A stretch of DNA of 9,730 nt from an uncultured Bacteroidota bacterium (GTDB lineage: Bacteria; Bacteroidota; Bacteroidia; Chitinophagales; Saprospiraceae): assembly GCA_937952445.1 (NCBI GenBank), contig CALGAA010000006.1, positions 1 to 9,730 on the forward strand, written 5' to 3'. Positions 1 through 7,523 of the stretch are shown piece by piece. Every line of letters begins with the position of its first letter. Positions within the stretch are counted from its first letter, which is position 1. Under the pieces are notes generated by a model, which had not been told where the DNA came from, did not search any database, and saw nothing but the letters and a program-made list of their open reading frames with translations. Made by a program: the position numbers and the translations under genes.

Positions 1-1338
1 CACCACTTCCTCCAGGTGCGCGCCATGCTCTTCCTGCACGGTTTGCACCTTCCGGTGCCTCAACAGATTCAGTTTGGCCTTCGAATAATTCGCGCGCATG
101 ATTATCCGCAATGTCGAATCGTTGTTGAAATATTCAGATATCCAGTTGATAAAGACAACCACTTTGTTGCGTACGCTCAGGATCAACCAGAAATGCACCA
201 GCATCCAGGTTATCCAGGCGAATCTACCGTGAAATTTTAACCTCGGAAGATCCACCACGGCTTTACGTTTGCCGACTGTGGCCATTGATCCCTTATCCAC
301 GTATTCATAGGGTGTCAAGTCCCTACCTTTTAATTCGGACAACAGATTGTTGGCCAAATTCCGAGCCTGACTGGTCGCCACATTTGCAAGCTGGGGGTGA
401 CCAGTCGGATATTCAGGCGTTTCCATATAGGCTATATCGCCCAGGGCGTATACATCTTCCAGCCCATCCACGCGGTGAAAACGATCCACCCGGATACGTT
501 TGCCACGTACAACACTTTCTTCAGGAATGCCCGGGACTGGAACACCGGTTACCCCGGCTGCCCAAATAACATTATCCGTTTTCAGGAATGTCCCATCAGT
601 GAATGTTAACGTTTCTCCATCGTAGTTTTTCACCATCTTATTGAGATGAACTTCGACCCCCAATTCCCGTAGGTACTTTTCGCTATATTTTTGAGCGTTT
701 TCACTCATCGACCGCAACGTGGCATCGGTTCCTTCCACCAAATGGATTCGAAGTTTTGAAAAATCCATATCCGGATAATCCTTCGGCAGAATATATTTTT
801 TCATTTCGGCTAGTGCTCCGGACAATTCCACCCCTGTGGGACCACCACCCACTACCACAAAATTCATTAGGGATTCCTGATGTTCTTCCGGGGTACAAAA
901 AGCGTGTTCGAAAGTAAGTAAAATTCGATTTCGCAACGCCAATGCTTCCTGGGTAGATTTCATCGGCATGCTATATTTTTCCAGATCTTTATTTCCAAAG
1001 TAATTGGTATCGCACCCCAGTGCCACCACCAATTTATCATAGTCCATCGTAAAATGATCCAGATGCACCTGTTTGTTGATCGTATCGATGTACTTGACCT
1101 CAGCCAACCGGATATGCACATTTGGAATTTTTTGAAAAACCTTCCGCAGCGGAAAAGACACGTTGGAAGGTTCCAATCTCGCAGTCGCCACCTGGTACAA
1201 CAGGGGTTGGAACTGGTGGTAATTATGCTTATCGATTAGAAAAATATCATAGTCGGATCTCTGCAAGTGTCGGGCTAATTTTAACCCGGCAAACCCGGCT
1301 CCCAGGATAAGGATTTTTTGTTTGTGATCAGTGCCCAT
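1..1338 (-). CDS. ndh: Type II NADH:quinone oxidoreductase (NDH-2), 3' end cut by window edge
   Basis: The frame is open from ATG 1338 to the left edge: 446 codons with no stop, so only the last residues should be missing. NDH-2 is a single-subunit FAD enzyme that passes electrons from NADH to membrane quinone without pumping protons. Visible parts: first dinucleotide fold GAGFAGL (residues 13-19); HQFQPLLYQVATA (41-53), typical of the family; second dinucleotide fold GGGPTGVE (164-171); FAD-contacting ALGD (298-301); and a hydrophobic, aromatic segment at about 373-404, as in the membrane-anchoring C-terminus. The quinone-site motif usually written AQxAxQ reads ANVATSQ at 318-324, so both usual glutamines differ. 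The ATG is chosen because the first fold begins eight residues later. It lies downstream of pyrH on the same strand after a 217-bp gap with its own possible promoter. Family assignment is firm; the exact electron acceptor is inferred. Confidence 0.93.
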   Translation of the reverse strand, partial: MGTDHKQKILILGAGFAGLKLARHLQRSDYDIFLIDKHNYHQFQPLLYQVATARLEPSNVSFPLRKVFQKIPNVHIRLAEVKYIDTINKQVHLDHFTMDYDKLVVALGCDTNYFGNKDLEKYSMPMKSTQEALALRNRILLTFEHAFCTPEEHQESLMNFVVVGGGPTGVELSGALAEMKKYILPKDYPDMDFSKLRIHLVEGTDATLRSMSENAQKYSEKYLRELGVEVHLNKMVKNYDGETLTFTDGTFLKTDNVIWAAGVTGVPVPGIPEESVVRGKRIRVDRFHRVDGLEDVYALGDIAYMETPEYPTGHPQLANVATSQARNLANNLLSELKGRDLTPYEYVDKGSMATVGKRKAVVDLPRLKFHGRFAWITWMLVHFWLILSVRNKVVVFINWISEYFNNDSTLRIIMRANYSKAKLNLLRHRKVQTVQEEHGAHLEEVV

Positions 1339-1359
1339 TTTACCATGATTTTAGTAGCC

Positions 1360-1367
1360 CAAAAATA
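1360..1367 (-). promoter_or_regulatory. Possible -7 box of the NDH-2 gene
   Basis: The minus strand reads TATTTTTG, a match to the Bacteroidota -7 consensus TAnnTTTG, 21 nt upstream of the NDH-2 ATG. The -33 element is poor: the nearest TTG lies 24 nt upstream instead of about 20. The rest of the 217-bp gap between pyrH and this gene (1339-1555) shows no gene and no convincing terminator. Confidence 0.4.
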
Positions 1368-1555
1368 TGCTTCCCTTAACTACACACTCACCAATTCAAC
1401 GAGCGGATCCCACAAAATGTTGAAGATAACACCATTTAATTAGATTGCTTCCTATCTATGAATTAATCATAAAACGAAATCACACTGCTTTCCTTTGTAC
1501 ACAGAATTCTTAGGGCTGAATAATCAGGCCAACGGGAAGATAAAAGAGGTAAGCT

Positions 1556-2269
1556 TCAGCCGGAAATCACGCTTCCAAGCTGCTCTCCCTGCAACAGTCT
1601 TTGCAGATTGCCTTTCTGAAAAATATTGAATACAACGATAGGTAAATCATTTTCCTGACACAAGGTAAACGCCGTTTTGTCCATCACGCCAAGATTTTTG
1701 TCGAGTACTTCGTCAAACGTAATGTGGTCAAACATCACCGCTTCAGGATCCAATTCCGGATCTGCGGTATAGATGCCATTCACTTTGGTGCCTTTGAGAA
1801 TTACGTCGGCGTTGATCTCAATCGCCCGCAAAGCGGCTGCTGAATCCGTAGTAAAATAGGGATTGCCGGTTCCTGCTGAAAAAATAACCACACGACCCTT
1901 CTCGAGATGGCGGATAGCCCGTCGTCGGATATACGGTTCTGCAATTTCTTTCATTTCGATAGCCGAAATCAACCGGGTGTATACGCCTTTGCTTTCCAGG
2001 GAAGATTGGAGAGCCATCCCATTGATCACCGTCGCCAGCATCCCCATATAATCCCCCTGCACTCTTTCTATGCCACTTCCTTCATTGTTCACCCCCCGGA
2101 AAATGTTGCCGCCACCGATCACAATAGCTACTTCGGCGCTCATCCGTTGTATCGATTTTATTTCCTCGGCATAATGCAACAACATATCATTATCTATCCC
2201 AAAATTCTTGCTCCCCATCAAGGCCTCTCCGCTCAATTTCAATAAAACCCGTTGATACTTCAATGCCAT
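1556..2269 (-). CDS. pyrH: UMP kinase
   Basis: Cytoplasmic bacterial UMP kinase of the amino acid kinase family, converting UMP and ATP to UDP and ADP in pyrimidine nucleotide synthesis; family members act as hexamers, usually with GTP activation and UTP inhibition. The length, 237 residues, is normal. Visible motifs: phosphate-binding KLSGEALMG (11-19), IGGGNIFRG (51-59), the UMP-site region DYMGMLATVINGMALQ (73-88), GTGNPYFTTDSAAALRA (133-149) and KGTKVNGIYTADPE (159-172). Start is ATG 2269, placing KLSGEAL at the usual distance from the N-terminus; no Shine-Dalgarno sequence is visible. It follows tsf, as in many bacteria, but an intrinsic terminator separates the two, so it probably has its own promoter in 2270-2335, where I find no consensus box. 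The usual next gene, frr, is not the next gene here; NDH-2 is. Confidence 0.97.
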   Translation of the reverse strand: MALKYQRVLLKLSGEALMGSKNFGIDNDMLLHYAEEIKSIQRMSAEVAIVIGGGNIFRGVNNEGSGIERVQGDYMGMLATVINGMALQSSLESKGVYTRLISAIEMKEIAEPYIRRRAIRHLEKGRVVIFSAGTGNPYFTTDSAAALRAIEINADVILKGTKVNGIYTADPELDPEAVMFDHITFDEVLDKNLGVMDKTAFTLCQENDLPIVVFNIFQKGNLQRLLQGEQLGSVISG

Positions 2270-2335
2270 TATTTAATTCGATTTTGATATTGTCAACATT
2301 CCCAAAAAATTGTTTACTCGAGGGGTTTGCCAGAC

Positions 2336-2366
2336 AAAAAAAAAGCGACTGAAAAACTCAGTCGCT
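2336..2366 (-). terminator. Intrinsic terminator after tsf
   Basis: On the minus strand, AGCGACTGA (2366-2358), a 5-nt loop and TCAGTCGCT (2352-2344) form a perfect 9-bp stem, followed at once by an unbroken T-run to 2336. It begins 15 nt past the tsf stop codon. This is a textbook Rho-independent terminator and should end most transcripts of the rplM-rpsI-rpsB-tsf operon before pyrH. Confidence 0.93.
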
Positions 2367-2380
2367 CAAGATATTCATTT

Positions 2381-3211
2381 TTATCCAAGCATCAAATGCT
2401 CGTAATCTGTTACGGTCAATTCTTTATCGATGCTCTGGAGATATTCTGCTACTGACAGTTTGCTGTCTTTTACGTAAGACTGTGCGAGTAGTGTATTTTC
2501 CTGGAAAAATTTATTGAGTTTTCCGCGGGCAATTTTCTCCAAAATCTGTTCGGGCTTTCCTTCTTGTCGAGCCTGTTCCTTTCCGATTTCGATTTCTTTT
2601 TCGATCACGCTTTCATCCACCGAGCTTTCGTCAAGAGCCAGGGGGCGCATCGCAGCGATTTGCATAGCGACGTTCTTCCCTGCTTCTTCCACTTCGGCAC
2701 CTGTTTGATTGAGGCCCACGATCACTCCTGCCCGATATCCCATATGGATATAGGGTACGACTGTAGCAGCTTCTACAGTGGCATAATCAGCCAATTCGAT
2801 CTTCTCTCCGATCACCCCCACCTGATTCACTATCTCATCCTGGATGGATTTACCATTGAGATCCTGTTCTACAAGTTCCTCCCGTGTGGCCGGAAATTTT
2901 TCCAGAGCAACAGTGGCAATATTGTCTGCGAAAGCGATAAAATCTTCATTTTTCGCCACAAAATCCGTTTCACAACTCAAACGGATGACGATACCGCGTT
3001 TCTGGTCGTCAGAAACCTTTGCGATCACAACGCCTTCTTTGGCTTCCCGGCCTGCCCGTTTCAGCGAGAGTTTCTGACCTTTTTTGCGCAAAATTTCGAT
3101 GGCTTTCTCGGAATCGCCTTCCGCTTCCACCAGTGCTTTTTTGACATCCATCATTCCGGCACCGGTTTGATCACGTAACCGCTTTACATCAGCTGCTGTT
3201 ATATTACTCAT
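2381..3211 (-). CDS. tsf: Elongation factor Ts
   Basis: EF-Ts is the cytoplasmic guanine nucleotide exchange factor that releases GDP from EF-Tu during translation elongation. The 276-residue length is normal. The N-terminal UBA-like region (about 3-55) carries LRDQTGAGMMDVKKAL (12-27). The exchange core contains TDFVAKN (82-88), whose Asp-Phe pair is the part that destabilises Mg and GDP binding in EF-Tu. Later conserved stretches are YIHMGYRAGVIVGL (154-167), AMQIAAMRP (182-190) and the C-terminal EQILEKIARGKLNKFF (221-236). Start ATG 3211 gives the family-typical N-terminus. It follows rpsB by 23 bp of A/T-rich sequence, indicating cotranscription, and is the last gene before the terminator. 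Confidence 0.98.
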   Translation of the reverse strand: MSNITAADVKRLRDQTGAGMMDVKKALVEAEGDSEKAIEILRKKGQKLSLKRAGREAKEGVVIAKVSDDQKRGIVIRLSCETDFVAKNEDFIAFADNIATVALEKFPATREELVEQDLNGKSIQDEIVNQVGVIGEKIELADYATVEAATVVPYIHMGYRAGVIVGLNQTGAEVEEAGKNVAMQIAAMRPLALDESSVDESVIEKEIEIGKEQARQEGKPEQILEKIARGKLNKFFQENTLLAQSYVKDSKLSVAEYLQSIDKELTVTDYEHLMLG

Positions 3212-3234
3212 TGTATAAATTTTTAAAATTAAAA

Positions 3235-3960
3235 TTAGGCTTCTTTAAGCTCGTCTTTCCCTTTGCCTTCCTGACGTTCTTTTAATCCTTCCTGAATGCA
3301 GGAAACAAGATACTCAGTAATGATTTGGATGGATTTGGTCGCATCATCGTTCGCAGGAATAGGGTAATCCACCAGTCGGGGATTGCAATTGGTATCCACA
3401 ATTCCAAACGTGCGCAGACCGAGCTTTTTTGCTTCAGCCAAAGCGATGTGTTCGTGGTCAATATCCACGATAAAAATGGCGTGTGGCAATCGGGTGAGCT
3501 TTGCGATACCGCCCAACACCCGTTCGATTTTATCCCGTTCTCTGGTCAGCGTAAGCCGCTCTTTTTTGGTCACGTTAGCCAGAGTTCCATCGTTGAGCAT
3601 GCGGTCAATGTTGTTCATTTTCTTGACCGACCGGCGTACGGTGGCAAAATTGGTCATCATTCCGCCCAACCATCGGTCCGTTACATATGGCATATCGACT
3701 TTCAGCGCAGCATCAGCGACGATCCCCCGTGCTTGCCGCTTGGTGGCGACGAACAAAATTTTCTTCCCGGCTCTGGCCAGGTTTTTCATGGCCTGACCTG
3801 CTTCTTCGAGTGCTTCGGAAGTCCGGTGAAGATCGATGATGTGTATTCCTTTATGTTCGGCAAAGATGTAGGGCTTCATCTTGGGGTTCCACTTTCGCTT
3901 AAGGTGGCCAAAATGAACACCGGCATCTAATAGTTCTTTATATTTTGGTGCACTTGTCAT
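3235..3960 (-). CDS. rpsB: 30S ribosomal protein S2
   Basis: Small-subunit ribosomal protein uS2, 241 residues, a normal length. Diagnostic stretches: GVHFGHLKRKWNPKMKPYIF (14-33), RWLGGMMTNFATVR (96-109), the helical segment TKKERLTLTRERDKI (131-145), and VDTNCNPRLVDYPIPANDDA (188-207) near the C-terminal end of the fold. The tail is highly charged (about 226-241). Start ATG 3960 is supported by the standard distance to GVHFGH. It lies 43 bp after rpsI, with no consensus promoter or terminator in the gap, so it is read as part of the operon from rplM. In many bacteria S2 represses its own rpsB-tsf transcript; nothing in the short upstream gap here identifies such a site. Confidence 0.98.
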   Translation of the reverse strand: MTSAPKYKELLDAGVHFGHLKRKWNPKMKPYIFAEHKGIHIIDLHRTSEALEEAGQAMKNLARAGKKILFVATKRQARGIVADAALKVDMPYVTDRWLGGMMTNFATVRRSVKKMNNIDRMLNDGTLANVTKKERLTLTRERDKIERVLGGIAKLTRLPHAIFIVDIDHEHIALAEAKKLGLRTFGIVDTNCNPRLVDYPIPANDDATKSIQIITEYLVSCIQEGLKERQEGKGKDELKEA

Positions 3961-4003
3961 AATCTAATTGCAATTTTTTCTGATCAATATTCTCAAGGCG
4001 AGA

Positions 4004-4390
4004 TTAACGTTTGCTAAACTGGAAGCTCTTACGCGCTTTGGGTTTACCAAATTTCTTTCGTTCTACTACACGCGAATCCCTTGTCAGAAAGTCTTTATCT
4101 CTCAACGGCTTTTTGAAATCCTCATTCAATTTGACCAACGCCCTTGAAATACCCAGGCGAATGGCTTCTGCCTGACCTTTGAAGCCTCCCCCATTCACAT
4201 TGATCTTGAAATCAATTGCTTCAGCCATTTCAACTACATTCAATGGTTCTCGCACCTTATTCTGAATGTGTTTTTGGGGAAAATACACTTCAAGGGGTTT
4301 CCCGTTTATTTTCAAGTCGCCGTTGCCTTTTTTCATAAAAATGCGGGCTACTGAGGCTTTCCGTCTTCCGACAGCATTTATTATTTCCAT
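4004..4390 (-). CDS. rpsI: 30S ribosomal protein S9
   Basis: Small-subunit ribosomal protein uS9, 128 residues, a normal length. The N-terminus NAVGRRKASVARIF (5-18) and the central GGGFKGQAEAIRLGISRAL (67-85) are family signatures. The basic C-terminal tail ends in SKR, the end that in ribosome structures reaches the P-site tRNA anticodon region. Start ATG 4390 lies only 3 bp past the rplM stop codon, so translation is probably coupled to rplM; rplM-rpsI pairing is nearly universal in bacteria. Nothing is unusual in the sequence. Confidence 0.98.
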   Translation of the reverse strand: MEIINAVGRRKASVARIFMKKGNGDLKINGKPLEVYFPQKHIQNKVREPLNVVEMAEAIDFKINVNGGGFKGQAEAIRLGISRALVKLNEDFKKPLRDKDFLTRDSRVVERKKFGKPKARKSFQFSKR

Positions 4391-4393
4391 GGA

Positions 4394-4837
4394 TTAAAAT
4401 TTAAATTCTTTGGGCTGTTGGGCCTGATGTGGATGCGCTGATCCAGTGTACACAAATAATTTTTTAAACATTTGACGTCCCAGCTTGGTTTTGGGCAACA
4501 TGCCTTTGACAGCGTTCTCCAGCACACGTTCCGGGAATTTGGTCATCATATGCTCTGCGGTCCGCGATTTCTGACCACCGGTATACCCGGAGTAAGTCAG
4601 GTAGGTTTTCTGGGCCAGTTTGTTTCCGGTAAACCGTACCTTATCGGCGTTGATGACGATAACGTAATCCCCGGCATCGACATGAGGAGAAAACGTCGGC
4701 TTGTGCTTTCCCCGGAGCACATGAGCGATCCGGCTCGCCAACCGACCTACCTTTTCTCCTTCCGCATCGATCACGAACCATTCGTGCTGTACGGTTTCGT
4801 TGGTGGGATATTCCGTTTTGTAACTTATTTTACTCAT
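4394..4837 (-). CDS. rplM: 50S ribosomal protein L13
   Basis: Large-subunit ribosomal protein uL13, an early assembly protein, 147 residues. Conserved parts: WFVIDAEGEKVGRLASRIA (20-38), LRGKHKPTFSPHVDAGDYVIV (41-61), the SGYTGG turn (83-88), VKGMLPKTKLGRQM (110-123) and HPHQAQQPK (135-143). The start at ATG 4837 fits the family N-terminus. It is the first gene of the operon, preceded by a leader of roughly 110 nt and a perfect Bacteroidota promoter. In E. coli, L13 represses its own mRNA; here the leader contains competing 7-mers, annotated separately, which could serve similar control. Confidence 0.98.
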   Translation of the reverse strand: MSKISYKTEYPTNETVQHEWFVIDAEGEKVGRLASRIAHVLRGKHKPTFSPHVDAGDYVIVINADKVRFTGNKLAQKTYLTYSGYTGGQKSRTAEHMMTKFPERVLENAVKGMLPKTKLGRQMFKKLFVYTGSAHPHQAQQPKEFKF

Positions 4838-4949
4838 TGCTATCCATTTAGCTCATTATGTATTACAGCTTTTGCGGTCCGGTAAGTTCTCCTGGTGCAG
4901 CTCATCTCCGCCCGCTTTCCGCTAAATATTTCTTTCCTTTCGATTTAGC
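4838..4949 (-). promoter_or_regulatory. rplM mRNA leader with two competing hairpins (candidate)
   Basis: In the mRNA sense, GCTAAAT occurs at 4949-4943, its complement ATTTAGC at 4927-4921, and a second GCTAAAT at 4852-4846, starting nine bases upstream of the rplM ATG. The middle copy can pair with the first (7 bp, 15-nt loop, right at the expected 5' end of the transcript) or with the last (sequestering the ribosome landing region), but not both. A G/C-rich middle (about 4871-4915) has further pairing potential. This resembles ribosomal-protein leaders, but regulation is inferred. Confidence 0.45.
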
Positions 4950-4953
4950 CGTG

Positions 4954-4985
4954 CAAAGGTATTTTTTTATTCCTGATTTATCAAA
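4954..4985 (-). promoter_or_regulatory. Promoter of the rplM-rpsI-rpsB-tsf operon
   Basis: The minus strand carries TTTG (4985-4982), a 20-nt spacer, and TACCTTTG (4961-4954). This is a perfect match to the Bacteroidota primary-sigma consensus TTTG, about 20 nt, TAnnTTTG. An A-run precedes the -7 box. The start site is expected near 4947-4950. Confidence 0.87.
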
Positions 4986-5074
4986 CATTTTTGGTAATTA
5001 TTTTTCACTCGACCCGCGTAAGCGATTGATAAACAGTTAAAATTTCGCACAAAAATACTTCATCGGCGTTCTAA

Positions 5075-5155
5075 ATGAGTCGCAATGGAACGCTGATTAC
5101 GCTGATTGATTGGATTAGCGTTAATCTTCCAACGCAGTGAACGGATGAGTCACAA
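5075..5155. repeat. Degenerate GCTGATT-type dispersed repeat
   Basis: This lies in a gene-free stretch (4990-5181). Two GCTGATT units occur at 5092-5107, AACGCTGAT is followed by a near-complementary ATTAGCGTT (5114-5122), and the flanks ATGAGTCGCAA (5075-5085) and ATGAGTCACAA (5145-5155) form an imperfect direct repeat (10/11). Short reiterated units of this kind are common between genes in Bacteroidota. Beyond this repeat I see no gene, promoter or terminator in 4990-5181. Confidence 0.45.
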
Positions 5156-5181
5156 CTACCGTGGTTTGTACGCCCACTTGC

Positions 5182-6183
5182 TCAATTGTACGATCTTAAA
5201 TGAAGCCTCATGATGATGGGATTTTCAGTTTCAAAAAGGTGTGAATGTTCTTTCGCATTACGAAAAAACTCAGGCAATTCCGATGGAAATACATAGGCAA
5301 TCAAAGTTTCCTCATTTACTGCAACTGCATGAAAGTAATCAATAAATTGATCCATGTCGTTTTCAAATTTTTTCCCCAATTACGTCTTGTTTGTGGAAAT
5401 ATGATGCATAAAAAAATTACGACCGTGGTTTTGAATGTTGGAGATTATCCACTCCGAACTATGGAACAAATTGGGCCTGTGGTAGGTAATACTTTTATCC
5501 CTATTCAATATATTTAACACATGATTTAGATCAATATTTTGGTAACTTAGCTCAGGAAACTCATGCAATGTACCGTAATTAATTTTAATTTCATATTTAC
5601 CTTTTAGATCTGAATTGTATTCGTAAATAATTGGACTGGATGTGTGAGAAAACAATATGGATGTACCGTTTTTTGAAAATAAGTTCTTTTCGACGAAAAT
5701 AGCAGGGAAATAACCATCCACCGGGGAATCCAGACAATCAAATCCAGAATGCACGGTGAATAAAGTTATGGGACAACCTTTATTCATTAATTTACCCGTA
5801 TTATTCTTCATTAAAGGGCTATACAACAGAAATTGATCAGCTTTCACGAATTGTATTTTTGAAAAAATCGTATTCAATGGAATTTCACGTACAAACTGTC
5901 CTTTGAAGTCATAAAATATTATCTTACTACGAGTTAACAGAATTATTTGATTTTCATCATTAAGCGTAAAATCAATAATTGAAATGTACTCGCCTGGTCC
6001 TTTTCCCATTTTGCTAATTCGATGTACTAAATCGCCATCTAAAGTGTATATGCAAATTGAAACCGATCCTTTGTCCAGGACAATATATCTATCTTCAAAT
6101 TGTAAAAGTTTTTCAATATCACCAAGGGGCCAAATATCATCCAATTTTGTGTAATCAATGCTGTCAAATACATCTGACATCAC
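5182..6183 (-). pseudogene. Six-bladed beta-propeller protein, decayed (5'-truncated, internal stop)
   Basis: Two open stretches lie in one frame, separated only by a TAA at 5380-5382. The first (ATG 6183, 267 codons) contains SDVFDSIDYTKLD (3-15) and the blade motif GKGPGEY (60-66), matching SDLVDSVYYIKLE and GRGEGEY in the propeller at 8017-9267. The second (65 codons) ends in ENPIIMRLHL, equivalent to the family's DNPIVLLMKL end. Read through the stop, they form the C-terminal part of one propeller. A change from CAA (Gln) to TAA would explain the stop. The N-terminus is also missing: against its neighbour it starts about 60 residues late, and the upstream sequence has an in-frame stop and no lipoprotein signal. 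Two inverted repeats lie just upstream. No peptide gene precedes it, unlike the other two propellers. A sequencing error could explain the stop but not the missing signal. Confidence 0.8.
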
Positions 6184-6196
6184 TATTTGTTCTTCA

Positions 6197-6216
6197 AAAG
6201 TTTACAAATAAACTTT
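6197..6216. repeat. Short perfect inverted repeat
   Basis: AAAGTTTA (6197-6204) and TAAACTTT (6209-6216) form a perfect 8-bp stem with a 4-nt loop, between the pseudogene's first ATG and the larger palindromic element. It is A/T-rich and lacks a following T-run on the minus strand, so it is not a typical terminator. Confidence 0.5.
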
Positions 6217-6222
6217 CCATCT

Positions 6223-6282
6223 AGACTGGATCAATAAACCGGAGGGCGGATGTGCAATCCGCAGAGGGTGCTGACCCAGTCT
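6223..6282. repeat. 60-bp palindromic element with nested stems
   Basis: Outer arms AGACTGGATCA (6223-6233) and TGACCCAGTCT (6272-6282) are complementary at 10 of 11 positions. Inside is a perfect 6-bp stem, GCGGAT (6246-6251) and ATCCGC (6257-6262), with a 5-nt loop. The G/C-rich core stands out from its A/T-rich surroundings. The nested design suggests a REP-like or small non-autonomous element. It lies between propeller B and the truncated propeller. Confidence 0.6.
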
Positions 6283-6303
6283 GTCCTTTAGGAGAGTATT
6301 CCC

Positions 6304-7521
6304 TCATTTGAAATATGAATCAATAAAATCGCGCTCCCATTCAAAATCTATAATTACCAAATTATCATTTGCATCGACGTCCTTCGCATAATCCAAATAT
6401 TGAACCACCTTATTAGGATATTGATCGTATTGTTGATGCACTTTTTGCGCATTTTCAAGAATCTGAAAGGCAGATCGTGTTATAAAGAAATGACCGGAAT
6501 TTTTTTGCATATTATAAATTTTCATTTCATCGGATGTAATTTTGAAAGTGACCGTTTTTTGCTTATCCAAATCATAGATCACCAGGTAAGAACTCCCATA
6601 AGGTATGATCAAATAATCTCCCGACACATATAAATTCATAATTGGAAACTGGTCAGCATACTTTTTATATAACTCTTTATACTTCAGAAATGGAGCCCCT
6701 GATTGTTCGATTTGCCTGAGTTCTTTTTGAGAAAAAGCTGAAGTTTTCTCCACTACGCCAAAAGGCTGATATGATCCCTGCTTGATGGTATAGATCGAAT
6801 CGTAAATTAACGACGGTTTGTATAGATATTGATCGTTCTCTGAATCATAGTTTAATTTATCTCGATTCATAGTATTGGTCTGCACCTGAATGGGATCAAT
6901 GGGATCAAAATAAGATATCAACTGAAATTGATCATCAGTTAACCTCAAATTAGGTTCACCTAAGGTTAATATGTTATCCGAAAAAAATAAGTATTCACCA
7001 TCATTGTAATAGAAATCAAAATAAGTTTCAGAAAATGGCAGGACTTTTTCCTTCATTTTCGAGCCATCTGAAGAAACTGATACAATCCGTGTGGGATTTC
7101 TGACCAAAATATCATATCTATTCTTATCGAAAATAGCTGCCACATCGCATGCATGTGCAAAGTTTTTTGGACCACCGTGCAATCCATCTACAGCATGTAT
7201 GAAACGACCTAAACTATCAAATAAAACAAAATCAGAAGAACCAGGAGCATTTTGCAAAAAAGCAAACTGATTAAACGACCTCAGGATCCTTGAGGTTGAG
7301 GTAGAGTTTAACAAATGTGAGGTATCCAATCTATGATAACGTATCGGAGATATCACATCAAAGGTATGAACCGGAATGGTAGTTCCAAGGTCAATATTAA
7401 TACGATGCAGTTCTTCGCTTAATCCTATGGGCTCGTCACTCGATTTGTCGCACGCACAAAACAAGATTAGAATCCACATCATGAGGATGAACCATGTCTG
7501 TATTTGATTGAGAGAATCCAT
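6304..7521 (-). CDS. Six-bladed beta-propeller lipoprotein B
   Basis: The 405-residue product starts with a hydrophobic signal ending FCAC, with Cys24 as the likely lipidated residue (the -3 residue is Phe, slightly off consensus). CDKSSDE follows; acidic residues after the cysteine are seen in surface-exported Bacteroidota lipoproteins. The remainder matches TolB-like/six-bladed propellers of this phylum: an early strand DVISPIRYHRLD (55-66), FDSLGRFIHAVDGLHGGPKNF (101-121) in the position of the family's G-x-GPGE-Y/F blade motif, many alternating aromatic beta-strands, and a C-terminal DNLVIIDFEW like the family's DNPIV ending. ATG 7521 is preferred over an upstream in-frame TTG at 7560, because it yields a normal signal and lies 2 nt after the stop of the peptide gene (TAATAATG), suggesting translational coupling. 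Specific function is unknown; the propeller may bind the peptide or another ligand. Confidence 0.82.
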   Translation of the reverse strand: MDSLNQIQTWFILMMWILILFCACDKSSDEPIGLSEELHRINIDLGTTIPVHTFDVISPIRYHRLDTSHLLNSTSTSRILRSFNQFAFLQNAPGSSDFVLFDSLGRFIHAVDGLHGGPKNFAHACDVAAIFDKNRYDILVRNPTRIVSVSSDGSKMKEKVLPFSETYFDFYYNDGEYLFFSDNILTLGEPNLRLTDDQFQLISYFDPIDPIQVQTNTMNRDKLNYDSENDQYLYKPSLIYDSIYTIKQGSYQPFGVVEKTSAFSQKELRQIEQSGAPFLKYKELYKKYADQFPIMNLYVSGDYLIIPYGSSYLVIYDLDKQKTVTFKITSDEMKIYNMQKNSGHFFITRSAFQILENAQKVHQQYDQYPNKVVQYLDYAKDVDANDNLVIIDFEWERDFIDSYFK

Positions 7522-7523
7522 TA

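Noticed and set aside
1509..1535. Hairpin after pyrH as a terminator
   Set aside because: The stem (GGGCTGA with TCAGGCC) has a central mismatch and no T-run follows on the minus strand.
1907..3930. Long plus-strand open frames opposite pyrH, tsf and rpsB
   Set aside because: They are antisense shadows of conserved genes, with no recognisable domains and no promoter or start context.
5075..5155. CRISPR array
   Set aside because: The units are short, degenerate and irregularly spaced, with no regular spacers and no cas genes nearby.
5182..5379. A separate small 65-codon gene starting at TTG 5379
   Set aside because: It is in frame with, and begins directly after, the TAA ending the upstream propeller frame, and its sequence is the normal C-terminus of that propeller. 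It is better read as the rest of a pseudogene.
5380..5382. Programmed stop-codon readthrough or recoding in the propeller
   Set aside because: TAA is not a selenocysteine or pyrrolysine codon, no stimulatory structure stands out, and the gene has a second lesion at its 5' end.
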